A stretch of DNA of 64,000 bases. Source: Cheilinus undulatus. Its lineage: Eukaryota > Chordata > Actinopteri > Labriformes > Labridae. The DNA is taken from positions 17,833,355 to 17,897,354 of the forward strand of contig NC_054867.1 in NCBI RefSeq assembly GCF_018320785.1. The letters run 5' to 3'. The notes beneath the pieces are model-generated. The model was not told the DNA's origin, did no database searches, and saw only the letters and a program-made list of their open reading frames with translations. Position 1 is the stretch's first letter. Each line of letters opens with the position of its first letter. The translations under genes and the position numbers were made by a program. Below, piece by piece: positions 24,701-37,600 of this stretch.

Positions 24701-25960
24701 CTGCAACTAGATTACTTTCCCAAATTTTTCAGCCCTAATCTCCAGGCCAGACCAGTTGAGAACCACTGAGGTACAGCATGTTTTTTTGTTTTTTTTAATG
24801 TGGCTAATTTAAGGTCAGACTGCATTCTAAACATGAGGCAGATGTAAATGTCTTCCCGTTTCTGTTACTATATAAAAGGTACATATAATTCATTATAAAT
24901 ATAAGACTGTAGGCCCAGAATCTGAAGTCTTGTGTCTACATTTTTTCCCATGGAAACTAAAGGGAAGGAGCAGAGGCAGGATTTTATCCTATTGTACTAA
25001 AAGTTTTTTCCTTGCTCTTGCTGATTCACAATGTTGTCACAGGACAACACTTTAACCTAAGGCCGGACACTTATATTGACATCAACCACCTTCCCCTATC
25101 CACTGAAGGACTAGCTAAAAATGGTCATGTTACATATTTTATACATCAAAATTTAAAAGAATATCAACTTATCAGATAATCCATCACATACCAGAGTAAA
25201 AATGGGATTACAGTCTGGAGCTATTTGAGTTTTGTTGACGGTGTTTCCAGGTCAATACTTAGGCATTATAAAAATGTGTATACATGTGCAATATAATTAT
25301 AATATTTTTCTATTTCAACGTATAAACACACAGCCAAAGCTAATGTTAAAGTAGTCGCTGCATACCTCTACTTCGCCTGTAATCTGAAATCAGACAGTGG
25401 CAATTCAGTTCTACAGTTAACACCTAACATGGGATTTAACGACGTATTAAAAATCAGACACTTTCAGTTCATGGATCCTAGTTAACCGCTGTAAGCATCT
25501 GATTTCAGCCGCTATGCTAACTCTCCTAGCCAGGAAGCTTAGCTCTTGTGTGAGGGCAAGTGAGGACAAGAGACAAACACCGCAGCCGCTGACCTTGTGA
25601 ATGTCCAAAGACGACTGGCAGCTAGCAAACTGGATGTAATAACTCACACGCAAACTGTAATTTACACGTCAGATTGTTGTTAAAAGACGAACTGTCTCAA
25701 TTGACAGGTGACCTTGCATTCACTGCCAGCTAACTAATGCTAACCGGTTAGCTAAGTCCTTCCCGTTTCAGTAACGTTAGGTTGTTAGCACACAGAGCAA
25801 TCAGCCAGTCTTCTTGAACCTTGACAAAAACCATTACTGCTGTAAAAGTTCGAGTAAAGACAAACTAAAGATCAAAATGGTTTTAATATGTACTCACACT
25901 GCGGGTTTTAACGAGGGTTCGACCCACGGTGCTCCCGACTCGGCACACGGACGCCGCCAT
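18721..25960 (-). CDS. uqcrc1: uqcrc1, cytochrome b-c1 complex core subunit 1, 13 exons, 478 aa
   Basis: Core protein 1 of mitochondrial complex III, on the matrix side of the inner membrane, homologous to the beta subunit of the processing peptidase. Exons, in order: 25898-25960, 23236-23376, 23017-23103, 22407-22536, 21924-22122, 21611-21690, 21396-21511, 20998-21141, 19446-19606, 19231-19316, 19062-19150, 18871-18946, 18721-18785. All introns are GT-AG with matching phases, and the total is 1437 nt, or 478 residues (human about 480). The start [17 protein letters not shown] is a basic presequence. Exon 3 has [12 protein letters not shown]: the first histidine of the peptidase HxxEH motif is Phe89, so no zinc protease activity is expected. 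It ends [18 protein letters not shown]. The glycine-rich loop TYGGGK (exon 8) and the middle GRRIPLAEW (exon 11) are family landmarks. Intron 1 (2.5 kb) and intron 8 (1.4 kb) hold repeats. Confidence 0.97.
19648..19870. repeat. hAT-type MITE fragments in uqcrc1 intron 8
   Basis: TTAGGGCTGAACGATTTGGG at about 19646 and AGGGCTACACAATTTTGAAA at about 19813 both begin a well-known fish repeat of the 'agggctg.acgattt' type, giving two adjacent or nested copies. Related ends in the opposite direction are at about 24540-24570 and 24690-24740 in intron 1. Confidence 0.5.
24540..24740. repeat. hAT-type MITE fragments in uqcrc1 intron 1
   Basis: Two right-hand ends ('ttgttcagccctag' and 'tttttcagccctaat') of the same repeat type as at 19648. 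The bodies are degenerate. Confidence 0.45.
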
Positions 25961-28530
25961 TTCTAAGTACTGTTACAGAAGACAGCTCGGCAGTTCTGGC
26001 GTAAACTCTCTTCTTCGCCGTCACATGAAAATGTTCAACAGCACATTACCGCCACCAGGTGTTCACTTTAAGGTAATACTGCGGACGAAAATCTATTTCG
26101 CTTTTTCTTGAAGTCAGGGCTAGTATGGAGCTATTATTGTGGTTTGAAAAGTTTGAGGCTGATTTTAGGGGTGCTCTTGGAGACATTGTAACATGTAGAC
26201 ATCTTTGTAAGTTCCCAGTATACTCACCCTACAATGACTATTTTCCTATGTGTATCCTTTATCAAATTAACAACAATAGAACCAAGTTTTACCCCCCCAA
26301 AATGTTTATAGAAATGTTTTACTTGTTGATAGTTACCATCATTACTAGGATTTTCACCTATTTTTACCTGCCTCCCACAGGCCAGCAGCTTTAGCCTGCC
26401 TGATCATACAATCATCAAATCATCCTCAGATTTCTAAATGGTTATTTTTTTAAAAAGGAATCAAAACTTTAAAATTATTTAGGGGGAAGAAAGAAGGAAA
26501 AACTGCCCATTGTAAAAGTAGATATGCCTACATTATTGCAGAACTTCAACAGAATTTTTATGCAAAATGATTTAATTAACGAAGCTTGGCTAAAGTTTAA
26601 GCAAGATGACTGATTCAGATTCATTCATTCATAATTCCCCTTTCTTCCATTCCTTTTCTCTTGTTTCAGTGTAGATGCCGCAGCCCTCCTCCACTCCAGC
26701 CACCTCCATTCACGCTCAGCAAAATCTGGTCCTCAAAATCTGACACCTCTTGAGTGTCCTGGTCCAGCTTCTCAGTGTTCTACCCCTCCTCTGATCCTGC
26801 ATCCCTCATCAACACCACCACCAGTGTCTAGATTCCATAGGTGGTTATCCTATCCTATCCTTAATCAAAATTTGTAAAATAAATAATTGTTCACTCATAT
26901 TTAAGTCTCTCCTGTTTGAAATTACTTTGCCCTTTGTTTTCTGACAGTTTTTTTATATCTATGCTCAACCAAATTTTATACAGATATACTTTAATTTTTG
27001 CTCCACTAAATTAATGGGGAAACATTCAGATTCAGATTGACTGTCCAAAATAGCATGCCTTTTTCAGGCATTATCTATTGGCATCTAAGTTTGACATTAT
27101 GATTATTATACATTTAAAGCAAAACAATAGCAATAATAAAAAGATATTTAGGAAGTACCAGATTTTTAAAAAAAATGGGCTGGGAATTCCTCTTTAATTT
27201 TCAGAGGTGCTAAAATAAAATTTAGGGGTGCTTTAGCACACTTTGAAAGGAGTCTAAAATTACCTATGAGTTGAAGACCTCAGGCAAAGACCGTTATGAG
27301 ACCTCTCCCCATTTAGCTTGAAGCAATCCCAGTGAATGAACAAAATATTTTGAAGTATCTTTTTAACTACAGGACACACCCAAATCTAAAATAAATGATT
27401 CAAACTCAGTACACTGTAATATCTTAACATGTCTACAAGCTAAATGTAACTTGTAAAAAGAAAACAATATGCTCACTATTGGTGAAAGATTTGGTCTTCT
27501 GACACATATCACATTTTGCTGCATGCCATTTTATAGCACAGCAATCCATGAATTTATTAAGATGTCTATATGGATCTTTCTAGCAAGAATTTGCTTGTTA
27601 TGGGGACAGTTTGGGGTGTTTTGAAGACACTTGATCCTTATTTCTATCGAGGCCAGGTGATCCTTCAAATGACTTTTTGGGATGTTTTTTGATGCTCTGT
27701 TATCTTCTGCCTTATTTGAATCAAAAAACAAATATCTTAATTGTTCAGTTTAATTTTTTTTTCTCAGTAACTGATTGTATGTAAAATGTAACAATGAGCA
27801 ATACTTCTGCTAAAATATACTAATGTAAAAGTAAAACTAAAGATATTAAAAACTACATAAAAGTTACAAAAAAGCTACCCAGTTGCAGTAATAAAAGTAC
27901 ATGCACTTCATTACTTTCCAGTCTTGAATTTAAGCGATGAACATCACAGCTGCTTAACCTGATTTCTTAGGGCCAATACTTGTCATCTCTCACCATTTCT
28001 CATTATGATCCCTACAAACTACACTGACTGCTCAACCGACTCAGTCATGTCTGTCGTGTCAATATGCTCATTTTCACTCATATTTCCTCTATATCTAAAC
28101 CTGGCATTGAAACCGCAGTCACTGACTCTCTGGTGTCAAAAAGGCATGAAAACAGCTGTAGGAAGAGAGTAATACTGCTGAGCACCGCTGTGTTAATTTT
28201 ATATCTTACAATATCTCTTTCTTGAAAAAACATACTGGCTTACTTACCTTAATGTTACTAAACTGTTTCATCTGCCAGAATTAGTAGCTCCATAATAAAT
28301 ACAGCTAAGGTCAGTAGACATTCTTTTCAGCTCCAAAGTGCTTTGAAATGTTACATTTCCACCCTGATAGAGTTCCAGTGATTTACAATACTATCATACA
28401 GATATCACATAATTGATCTTTTTTTTTTTTTTTTTTTTTTACAAATTGTCAACAAATCTTGCATTCCTTAAAATTGTAAAAGAAATAAGTGAGTAAAAAA
28501 ACTAGACATGTGAGTCACTGAAGCTTTGAT
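25961..28530. other. uqcrc1 promoter side and intergenic space to ttll3
   Basis: The first about 100 bp above the uqcrc1 ATG are moderately CpG-containing and probably hold its 5' UTR and promoter. The rest is AT-rich with a hAT-type repeat tail (about 27810-27930) and a run of 22 T at 28419-28440. No gene seen. Confidence 0.45.
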
Positions 28531-28536
28531 TTTATT
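28531..28536 (-). terminator. poly(A) signal of ttll3
   Basis: TTTATT on the plus strand is AATAAA on the minus strand, 89 bp past the ttll3 stop codon. Confidence 0.5.
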
Positions 28537-28624
28537 ATGTGGTAGGCTAAACACACGCTTCAAAGACATGAGTGATGAATGAGGATGTGAATGATTCTGC
28601 AGACAGTCCTTGTTCTAAGTGTTT

Positions 28625-31600
28625 TTATAAGCTAAAGATGCTCCTAGCTGCTTGTGCAGATTGTTTTGGAGCAGTAATCTTCAGAGGCAAAGAGGCACTT
28701 TGTTGGTAGAGTTGTTCTCTGTCTGAGCAGACTTTTGACATCTCTGATCTCCTCCTACACAGAAGTACAGAGTGATCCCGGGCACTGATGGGCAGGGCGA
28801 CAGACCTGTCCACTGTCGTAGGCAGGTGAAGCATTTCAGCAGGGCCAGGCACAGATAGTTTAAGTTTAAAAGGAGGAGGTGGCACTGGAACCCCAGTGCT
28901 TCTGTCTTTCAGCTCTGAATCTTTAAAAGACCTCCTAGGCAGAGGTTTTGTTTTGTCTGCTGCAGGTTCTTTTTCCTTGGCAGGGTTGCAGTGCTTTGAC
29001 GCTGAACGGTTGAAGGATCTCAGTGGAGGAAGTGAGCAGGGGGATTTGATCTTAAAGCCCTTAACAAGTAGGTTGACTCCAACATACTGTGGCACCTCTA
29101 CCGCAGCCTAGAGACAAATGTGACATCAAATGCAGCACATTTCACCCTCATAATTCTGGCCATTCATAATGACAGTAAAATAAAGAGGAGGGTTAAACTC
29201 TTCCTTACCTGTCTATATATGAGCTCAAAGCCCCCTGTGTTTGCTGTGCGGTCTGCTTTCCGGTCCAGGACGACTCGCAGTGTGTCTTCCTGCACAGCAG
29301 CACATAGTTGGGAAGTCACTGGGGTGGAGGGGGCCATAGTGGGACTGACGTTTATCTCTATTAGCCATGGATTTAGGTCACGACCTTAGAAACAAATTTC
29401 AAGATAAATGAAAACAAATTGTATTTACTATTTGTTACACATTCAATAAGCACATAATATTATTATATTGTATACTGAAATAATAATTACATGATGCATG
29501 TTAAATGCCCCAGTACAGAGCATACTGTATTAGTATGTCATTTATCCTCAGTCCCATCCTACCCAACATGAAGTCAGCACCGTAGAGCTCAAAGGTGTTT
29601 TTCCGTGAGTCCATCAGGTCCTGTGTTGTCTGTAGAGCACGGATCAAAGCCTTCTTCATCCCTGGGACTACCACAGCCTGCCACTGGGCCTCCCGGCCTT
29701 GGCTGGACAGAAAGGTCCTAAACTGGTCGTCAGACCACATGTTGTCTTTGGGGATGCCATGATGGCGTTGCTGGGAGGGTCTTAGGTGCTTTTGGATTGA
29801 GTTGTTGCACAAATGGACAGAGCTGAGAGGGGAGAGAAGACGAGACAGGAAGAAAAATTGAAGTAAAATGATGAGGGAAATAAGACCAGCCTGTTTCTAC
29901 ATGAACCCTTCAGATCATCTTGAAATTGATTCTTTATCAACCTCTTAATGGCTTTGTTATTGACCATATGATTAGACAAAGACATTTAGTTTCAGATATA
30001 AAGGTAAATAAATCTCAATGTGAAACTTCAAATAAGACACCAAAGTAAACAGACAAAGGTTATTTCATTAATTTGTAATTCTCTAATAGGTTGCAGAAAC
30101 CTAACCATAAGTAAGTCAACATCAGCTGTAGGTGTTGGTATTTAAACAGCCCTACACATGTTTAAATAATGCTAAAGTCAGTGACAGCTAATGCACAAAT
30201 ATTTGAATATACTCACAGAATGACTGTACATTCATGCATATATATAAAATTAGATGTCCCGCCAAAACAACCAGTATTAACATAACCTGTGATACCATTT
30301 CACTACTCTAAATCTTCTCTCACTTCCCCTTTTTCTTTTAAATTGAGTTCACATCTGGTCACTCCTTTCATTTTTTATCTCTTTCAGTATGAAGTAGTAA
30401 TGTTTGCTTTGTGAACAATCCAAATCTCTGAGTGACTACAATAAACAGAAATGTAAGCATGCTTATGCGAAGACTAAACATAAAAAGTAATAATAAAAAG
30501 ATTAAAATTATTCAGATTTTTTTCAGGACATAAAATGTCTGAGAAATTATTTCTTTATATATGGTATATCTTATATCTTTTTTCTAAATATTAGATATAT
30601 TCTTTGTATTCTAAATTGCCAAAAGTATTCGCCAACCTGCCTTGACTCGCATATGAACTTAAGTGACATCCCATTTAATATGACGTCGGTCCACCCTTTG
30701 CAGCTATAACAGCTTCAACTCTTCTGGGAAGGCTTTCTACAAGGTTTAGGAGTGTTTTTATGGGAATTTTTGACCATTCTTCCAGAAGCGCATTTGTGAG
30801 GTCACACACTGATGTTGGACGAGAAGGCCTGGCTCTGTCTCCGCTTTAATTCATCCCAAAGATGTTCTGTGGGATTGAGGTCAGGACTCTGTGCAGGCCA
30901 GTCAAGTTTATCCACACCAAACTCTCTCACCCATGTCTTTATGGACCTTGCTTTGTGCACTGGTGCACAGTCATGTTGGAACAGGAAGGGGCCATCCCCA
31001 AACTGTTCCCACAAAGTTGGGAGCATGGAATTGTCCAAAATCTCTTGGTATGCTGAAGCATTCAGAGTTCCTTTCATTGGAACTAAGGGGGCAAGCCCAG
31101 CTCCTGAAAAACAACCCTGCACCATAATCCCCCTCCACCAAACTTTACACTTGGCACAATGCAGTCAGACATGTACCGTTCTCCTGGCAACCGCCAAACC
31201 CAGACTCATTCATCAGATTGCCAGATGGAGAAAAGCGATTCGTCACTCCAGAGAACACGTCTCCACTGCTCTAGAGTCCAGTGGCGGCGTGCTTTACACC
31301 ACTCCATCTGATGCTTTGCATTGCACTTGGTGATGTATGGCTTGGATGCAGCTGCCCATTCCATGAAGCTCTCTATGCATTGTTCTTGAGCTAATCTGAA
31401 GGCCACATGAAGTTTGGAGGTCTGTAGTTACTGACTCTGTAGAAAGTTGGTGACCTCACCATACTATGCGCCTCAGCATCCGCTGACCCCGCTCCATTAT
31501 TTTGCGTGGCCTACCGCTTCATGGCTGAGTTTCTGTCGTTCCCAATTGCTTCCACTTTGTTATAATACCACTGACAGTTGACTGTGGGATATTTAAGAGC

Positions 31601-34600
31601 AAGGAAATTTCACTGGACTTGTTGCACATGTGGCATCCTATCACAGTACCACGCTGGAATTCACTGAGCTCCTGAGAGTGACCCATTCTTTCACAAATGT
31701 TTGTAGAAACAGCCTGCATGCCTAGGTGCTTGATTTGATACACCTGTGGCCATGTAAGTGATTGGCACACCTGATTTCAATTATTTGGATGGGTGAGTGA
31801 ATACTTTTTGCAATATAGTGTATAAGAGATCTTAAATTTAAGATTGACCTTTGACTAAGACATGTATGAACAGATCAAAACTGTCGAGTTAGCATTATGT
31901 TTTTTTTTTCATTCCTTTTTGTGGATTTGCTTCGTGATTGGAAACATGTACAGTGCCCCCCCTCCTTAAGTCAGTATTTAGTAGATGCACCTTAGGCTGC
32001 AATCACAGCACTGAGTCTGTGTGGATAGGTCTCTATCAGGCGTGCATGTCTGGACACTGCAATTTTACTCCAATATTCTTTACAAAACTGCTTAAGTTCT
32101 GTCAGGTTGCACAGGGATTGGTTGTGAACGGCCCTTTTCATGTCCAGCACCAACAAATTCTCTGTTGGATTGAGGTCTGGGTTTTAACTTGGCCACTCCA
32201 GAATACTAACCTTGTTGTCTTTAAACCATCTAAACCATGTAGCATTTGCTGTATGCTTTGTCTCATTGTCATGCCAGAAAATACATCTTCTCCCAAGCTT
32301 TAGTTCTCTTTCAGACTGATCAAGATTGTCACTCAAGATATTTCTATGTTTAGCAGCATAAATTCTACCCTCTACTTTTACAAGCCTTCAAGGGTAGGCT
32401 GCCAAGAAGCATCCTGACTGCATGATGCTGTCAACACCGTGCTTCACAGTGGGGATGGTGTATTGGTGGGGATGTGCAGTTTGGTGTCCTCCATACATAT
32501 CATCTTGTCTGATGGCCAAAAGCATGACATGACATGCAGACTCTAGTTGAGAATTAATATGAGTTTTCTTCTCAGCTACCCTCCCATATAGCTCTGACTG
32601 GTGAAGAACCCAGGAAACAGTTGTTCAATACAGAGTCCCTCCCATCTCAGCTGCTTAAGCTTGTAACTTCTTCAGAGTAGTCAAAGGTGTCTTGGTGCCC
32701 CCCCTCACTAGTCTCCTTCTTGCACGCTCACTCAGTTTGTGAGGGCGGCCTGATCTAGGCCAATTCACACATGTGCCATATTCCTTCTATTTCTTGATGA
32801 TGGATTTAACTGAACTCTAGGGATGTTCAGTGCCTTGGGATTTTTTGTATCCACCCCCTGACTTATACTTTTTAATAACTTTTTTCTCTGGGGTGAATAC
32901 TGTTTATAGGCACTGTACAGTGTATTACTTATGCTTTAAGACCCGAGAATCAACGTAAGATGGAGAAGATGGGCATTTCTCTTTATGATGAAATCTTCAT
33001 ACTTCTTAATGAGATAACTTGCAAGATGTAGAAAAAGTTTTTAATTACGGAACAATGGGAAGCAAAGCTGCTAATTACCATGTATAAAAACTGAGAACCA
33101 CTAACATTGTGTGATGCATGAATAATATTTTTTTTTTTCTTTTTGAGCCTTTAAAGGTCCTAAAAATATAAAATAAAATTTGATTTTAAAAGTGTTGAGA
33201 ATTGACGTTAACCTCCCAGCACTTTACCTTGCTGTGCACTCTACCTTATGTAGACCCTCATCTCTTAAAAAAAAAAAAAGGTAAAAAGAACAGCCAAAAG
33301 ATCTGTCTCCTATATGTACAGGCTAGCTACATCACTAAAAACTGTCTTACCTGTCAAGTTTATCCAGTGAGTATGGCTGTGTAGAAAAGCGCATGTAGCA
33401 CTTTTTATAAAACCACACAGTCAAAGGGTTCCAGTCTGTGACCAAGAACCACTGCCGTATGTCAAATTTGGTGCCATGGACAAGAAAAGGTTGCTCCAAG
33501 TACTTCTGCACCACCCACTTGCTCTCCTTGATCAAGACTGAATCCCCATCCACCAACTTAAGGATCTGATCCAATCGCTTGGAGCATTTGATACCTAGAA
33601 AAGAGGTGTGGCAGGTCAGTTAGAGCTATCAGCTGTAAAGTAGTCCGCCAGATGGAGTCTGCCTCCTCACCTCTGCCTCTGGACTGAGCCCCAGGTTTGA
33701 TGATCCAGATGTTGTGTATGCCCTCTATATCAAGCTGGGGACAGACCTCAACCAGCCTTTGTAACATGGCTTCACAGATGGCCACAACATGGTCACTGAC
33801 CTGGATCTCTGCTCTGCCACTGTTTGAAGGTACAGAAAGAGAGAAGACACATTGTGATATACCAAACTGCACCATGATTCTGACAGTTTCTTGTCATCGC
33901 ACTCACACTGTACTCACTGAACAACCAGGTAGTAACTGTCAATGAACTCCATCCACTCCTGCTTTGAAAGCGCTTGCTGCATGTCCAGACCTTTGTCTAT
34001 GTCAATGTGATCAAGGCTTTCCAGGAACTCCTGGCATACTTTGACTGCAGTGTCAATCATTTGGGAGAGGACCACTTGTTTAGGTCGCCATCTGCTACCT
34101 TTTCTTTGACCTGACAGTGAAGCAAGAAAGTGGTGTCTCTCTTTGTTAGCCACACTGAGTAAATAATTAGTAATTTTACAGACAGGCATACTCTGAACAG
34201 TCTGAACGATGCAGGTCTTTTCCTGTCCATGTGCAGCCTGCGCCTTCTGGACAATGTACTTCAACAGACCGGTGCAGGCGGTCCTCCTGTAGTCCTCTAT
34301 ACAAATGAAGACAAAGACAGCAGGGCAAGAGTTCAAAGAACATGCATAAGAATAGTGGAAAAACATGAGAAAGAGATCTATGAAATCTTTAAACACTATT
34401 CCAAAAAAGTTAGGACGAAGTGTAAAGTGTAAATCTTTTTCAAGCCACATTAAATTGAACAGAGTAAAATGATATTTAAGGTTCAAAATTAAAAGATTTT
34501 TAGGAAATACAGAAACACATTCTGAATTTGATCCCTGCAGTGTGTTCCAAAAAAGCTGGCACTGGGAAAGTAAAGACTGGGAAGTTATTGGAATGCTAAA

Positions 34601-37600
34601 ATATACACTTGAACATTCCACAGGTCAGTAGGTTAAATGGCAACAGGTAATAATACCATGATTTGGTATAAAATGAGCACTGCTGAAAGGCTCAGTCACA
34701 CACAATTACCACTGATGAGAGGCTCTCCACTTTGCAAAAGACTGCATGGGGAAATAGTCCAACAGTTTATCAACATTACACAGTGTGCAGTTGCAAGGAA
34801 TATTAAGATTTCACCACTACAGTCCATAATATCATCAAGAGATTAAAAGAAACAGGAGAAATTTCTGCAAGCAAGAGGCAAGGCCAAAAAGTAACACTGA
34901 ATGGCTGTAACCTACAATCCCTCACATAGCACTGCATCAGAAAGTATCATTTAGTCCTAAATATTACTAACCTGACACGCCAGATGGATGTGTTTCACAC
35001 ATCCATCTGGTAAACCTTCAATACTAGGCATTTCAGAAAGGGCAGAGGATTTGAAAAAAAAAAACTCAGAGTGTGATTGGATCAACGTTCTGTCTGTCAC
35101 ATCTTTACAGGCCAGTCAGAGCAACAAAACACTTGATGTAGCTGCTATCGAGGTGCGTGTGCGCAGCTACAGAGGAATAATGCGAACCATGGCGACTACA
35201 GACATGTCAGTATACAACTGTCGTCATTTTTGAAAAGAAAACAACTCACTGCTGTTCTTTTTTCTTCTTTTAATGAAGAAATGTCATCAAGTTCTGATAA
35301 AACTGGTGCTTTAGCAACATCCACGCTAAGCTTTTCCACCATAATTACACCGGCCTCTTGTTGCTGCTTGCATACGTCACAACTCCACCGTGCCTGAGAG
35401 TACTGCCCTTCGTCGCTGATTGGTCCTAACACTTTCTAACCGGGCCCAAACGGCTCATCTGAGATGGACTGGCCTATAGTGGGACAGTATGCTGTGGTCT
35501 CACAAGTCCGCATTTTGCTGGCAAATCCTCCAGGCTAAAGAGGAAAAGGACCATCCGGATTGTTACCAAAGCAAAGTTCATGAGCCAGAGTCTGTGTTGG
35601 GGTGAGGGTGTATTAGAGGCCATGGCATGAGTAACTTGCACATCTGTAAAGGCACTATTAATGCTGAGAGGTGCGCACAGGCTTTGAAGCAATGCATCCT
35701 TCCATCCTGACTTGCACATACACATACAACACTGGAAACCCTGCACTACTGAGCAACTTAAGATGTACATCAAGCGAGAATGGGAAAGAATTCCCTTTAC
35801 AATACTTCAACAATTAGTGCATCCAATCCCCAGATACAAAAGAAGTGATGTGACACAGAGGGAATAAAGCTGTTGTTCCAATTTTCTTGGAAATGTTGCA
35901 GACTTCCAATTCAGAATTTGTGTATTTATACTTAAAACAAACAAACAAAACAATAAAGTGTGTTGGTTTAATATTAAATATCTAGTCATTTTTGGTACTA
36001 AATTGGATACAGGTACAAAATGATTTGCAAATCACTGCATTCTGTTTAATATTTTACACTTCATCTCAGCCTTTTGGGAAATGGAGTCTGCACGTTGATG
36101 AGCTATAAAATAAAATCCAACCAATAAAAGCATGTTTCTCATCCTGTGCTGCCAGTCTGTAAGAGCGGGGGAAGAAGGTGTCTGGGTCTGCTGAATCAAA
36201 CCAGTGCAGGTTCCTCAGGTTCACACACAACCCCACCTGACGGACAGAAGACACCTTTGATGGTGAACCTGAACACGGGAACAAATACCAGGGAGGTATG
36301 AGGTACTATTTATGACACTTTGATGAACCTTGGTGCTGAAGCTGCCTGCCTGTGCAAAGTGATTAGTGATCTGTTCTTTCTGCAAAGTGCTGGTGTTGAT
36401 GGCGTCTCTACGGTTTGTCCAGTAGAAATAGACCATCTCATTCCTCACCAGGCGAGACTGGATGAGAAAGGGAAAAGGGTGAGAGTCATATCTTTTTCTC
36501 ATTGTATTACATTACAAGCTTAAAGTGTTATTTACCATGAGGTTGTGCAGTCCATCTTGATCCTGCTCTTCTTCAACTTCATCTGAGTTTTCTGTAAAAA
36601 CAATGAATAAATGGAAACAATAACACGACTAACAACTAAAGCGGACATCACATGAAAATTAGTCTGTAAAAGTGAGTTTTAAGGAGTGATTTAAAAGATC
36701 TTATTGAATCGTTGAGCCTTATCTTCTCATGAAAGCTGAGGGGCCCTAACAGCAAATGCCTGATCTCCTTTAGATTATAGTCTCGACTTTGGAACAACCA
36801 GGAAGCCCCCACCTGAGAATTTAAGACTGCACATTGGTTCATATGAGGTCAGCATCTCAGAAATCTAATCCAGGGAAAGAGCTTCAATAGAGATCAGTAA
36901 AAACATTCTAAAATGACAAGAAGCTAGTGGAAGGAAGCTAGGATAGGGGCTGTCAGTTAAAAGCCTAGCTGCTGCGCTCTGGACCAGTTGGATTCGGTAG
37001 ACTGATTTTTTGGTTATGCCAGAGAGAGGGAGTTACAATAATCTAGTCTGGAGAACAAGAGTGCCTGAATGACTTTTTCTAGGTCGGCAGGGGGCAGGAT
37101 GGACTTGACTTTAGAAATTGTTCTGATGTGACTGAAGCAAAACTGGACAACTGTTTTGATGTGATATTCAAAAGTGAGATTTTGATCCGAAAAGACTCCT
37201 AAATTTCTGGATGTGGCAGTGATATTACAGGACAGAGGACCGAGGGAACTTTGAATCTGGTTATTGTGAGAATTTTGGGTGGTTCAGATTTTGAGTCATT
37301 TAACTGTAGGAAACTTCTTGCCATCCAAGATGTGATGTCTTGAAGACAGTTAAAACAGCAGCTAGGCTATTATCACCAGGTCTCAGTGGGAGGTATATCA
37401 TTGCGTCATCAGCATAAAAATGAAATCATCATTATGGTACTGAATAATAAAACCTAAAAGAAGTATACAAAAAGGGAAAAAAAAATGGAACCTTGCGGTA
37501 CACCACAGGTGATGTGAGATGTGGAAGATGAGTGGTCACCTATGGTGACTGCAAAGGGTCTGTCTAAAAGATAAGAATAAAACCAAGAGCTGTGCCTTTA

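Noticed and set aside
30802-31333. Intact transposase gene
   Set aside because: The catalytic parts lie in different frames on the minus strand; the plus-strand frames are shadows of the transposase.
34229-34432. Plus-strand frame over a ttll3 exon
   Set aside because: Shadow of exon 34192-34296 read on the other strand.
34980-35010. Helitron 3' end, suggested by the terminal hairpin
   Set aside because: No CTRR follows the hairpin, and the associated ORF does not resemble a Rep/Pif1 Helitron protein.
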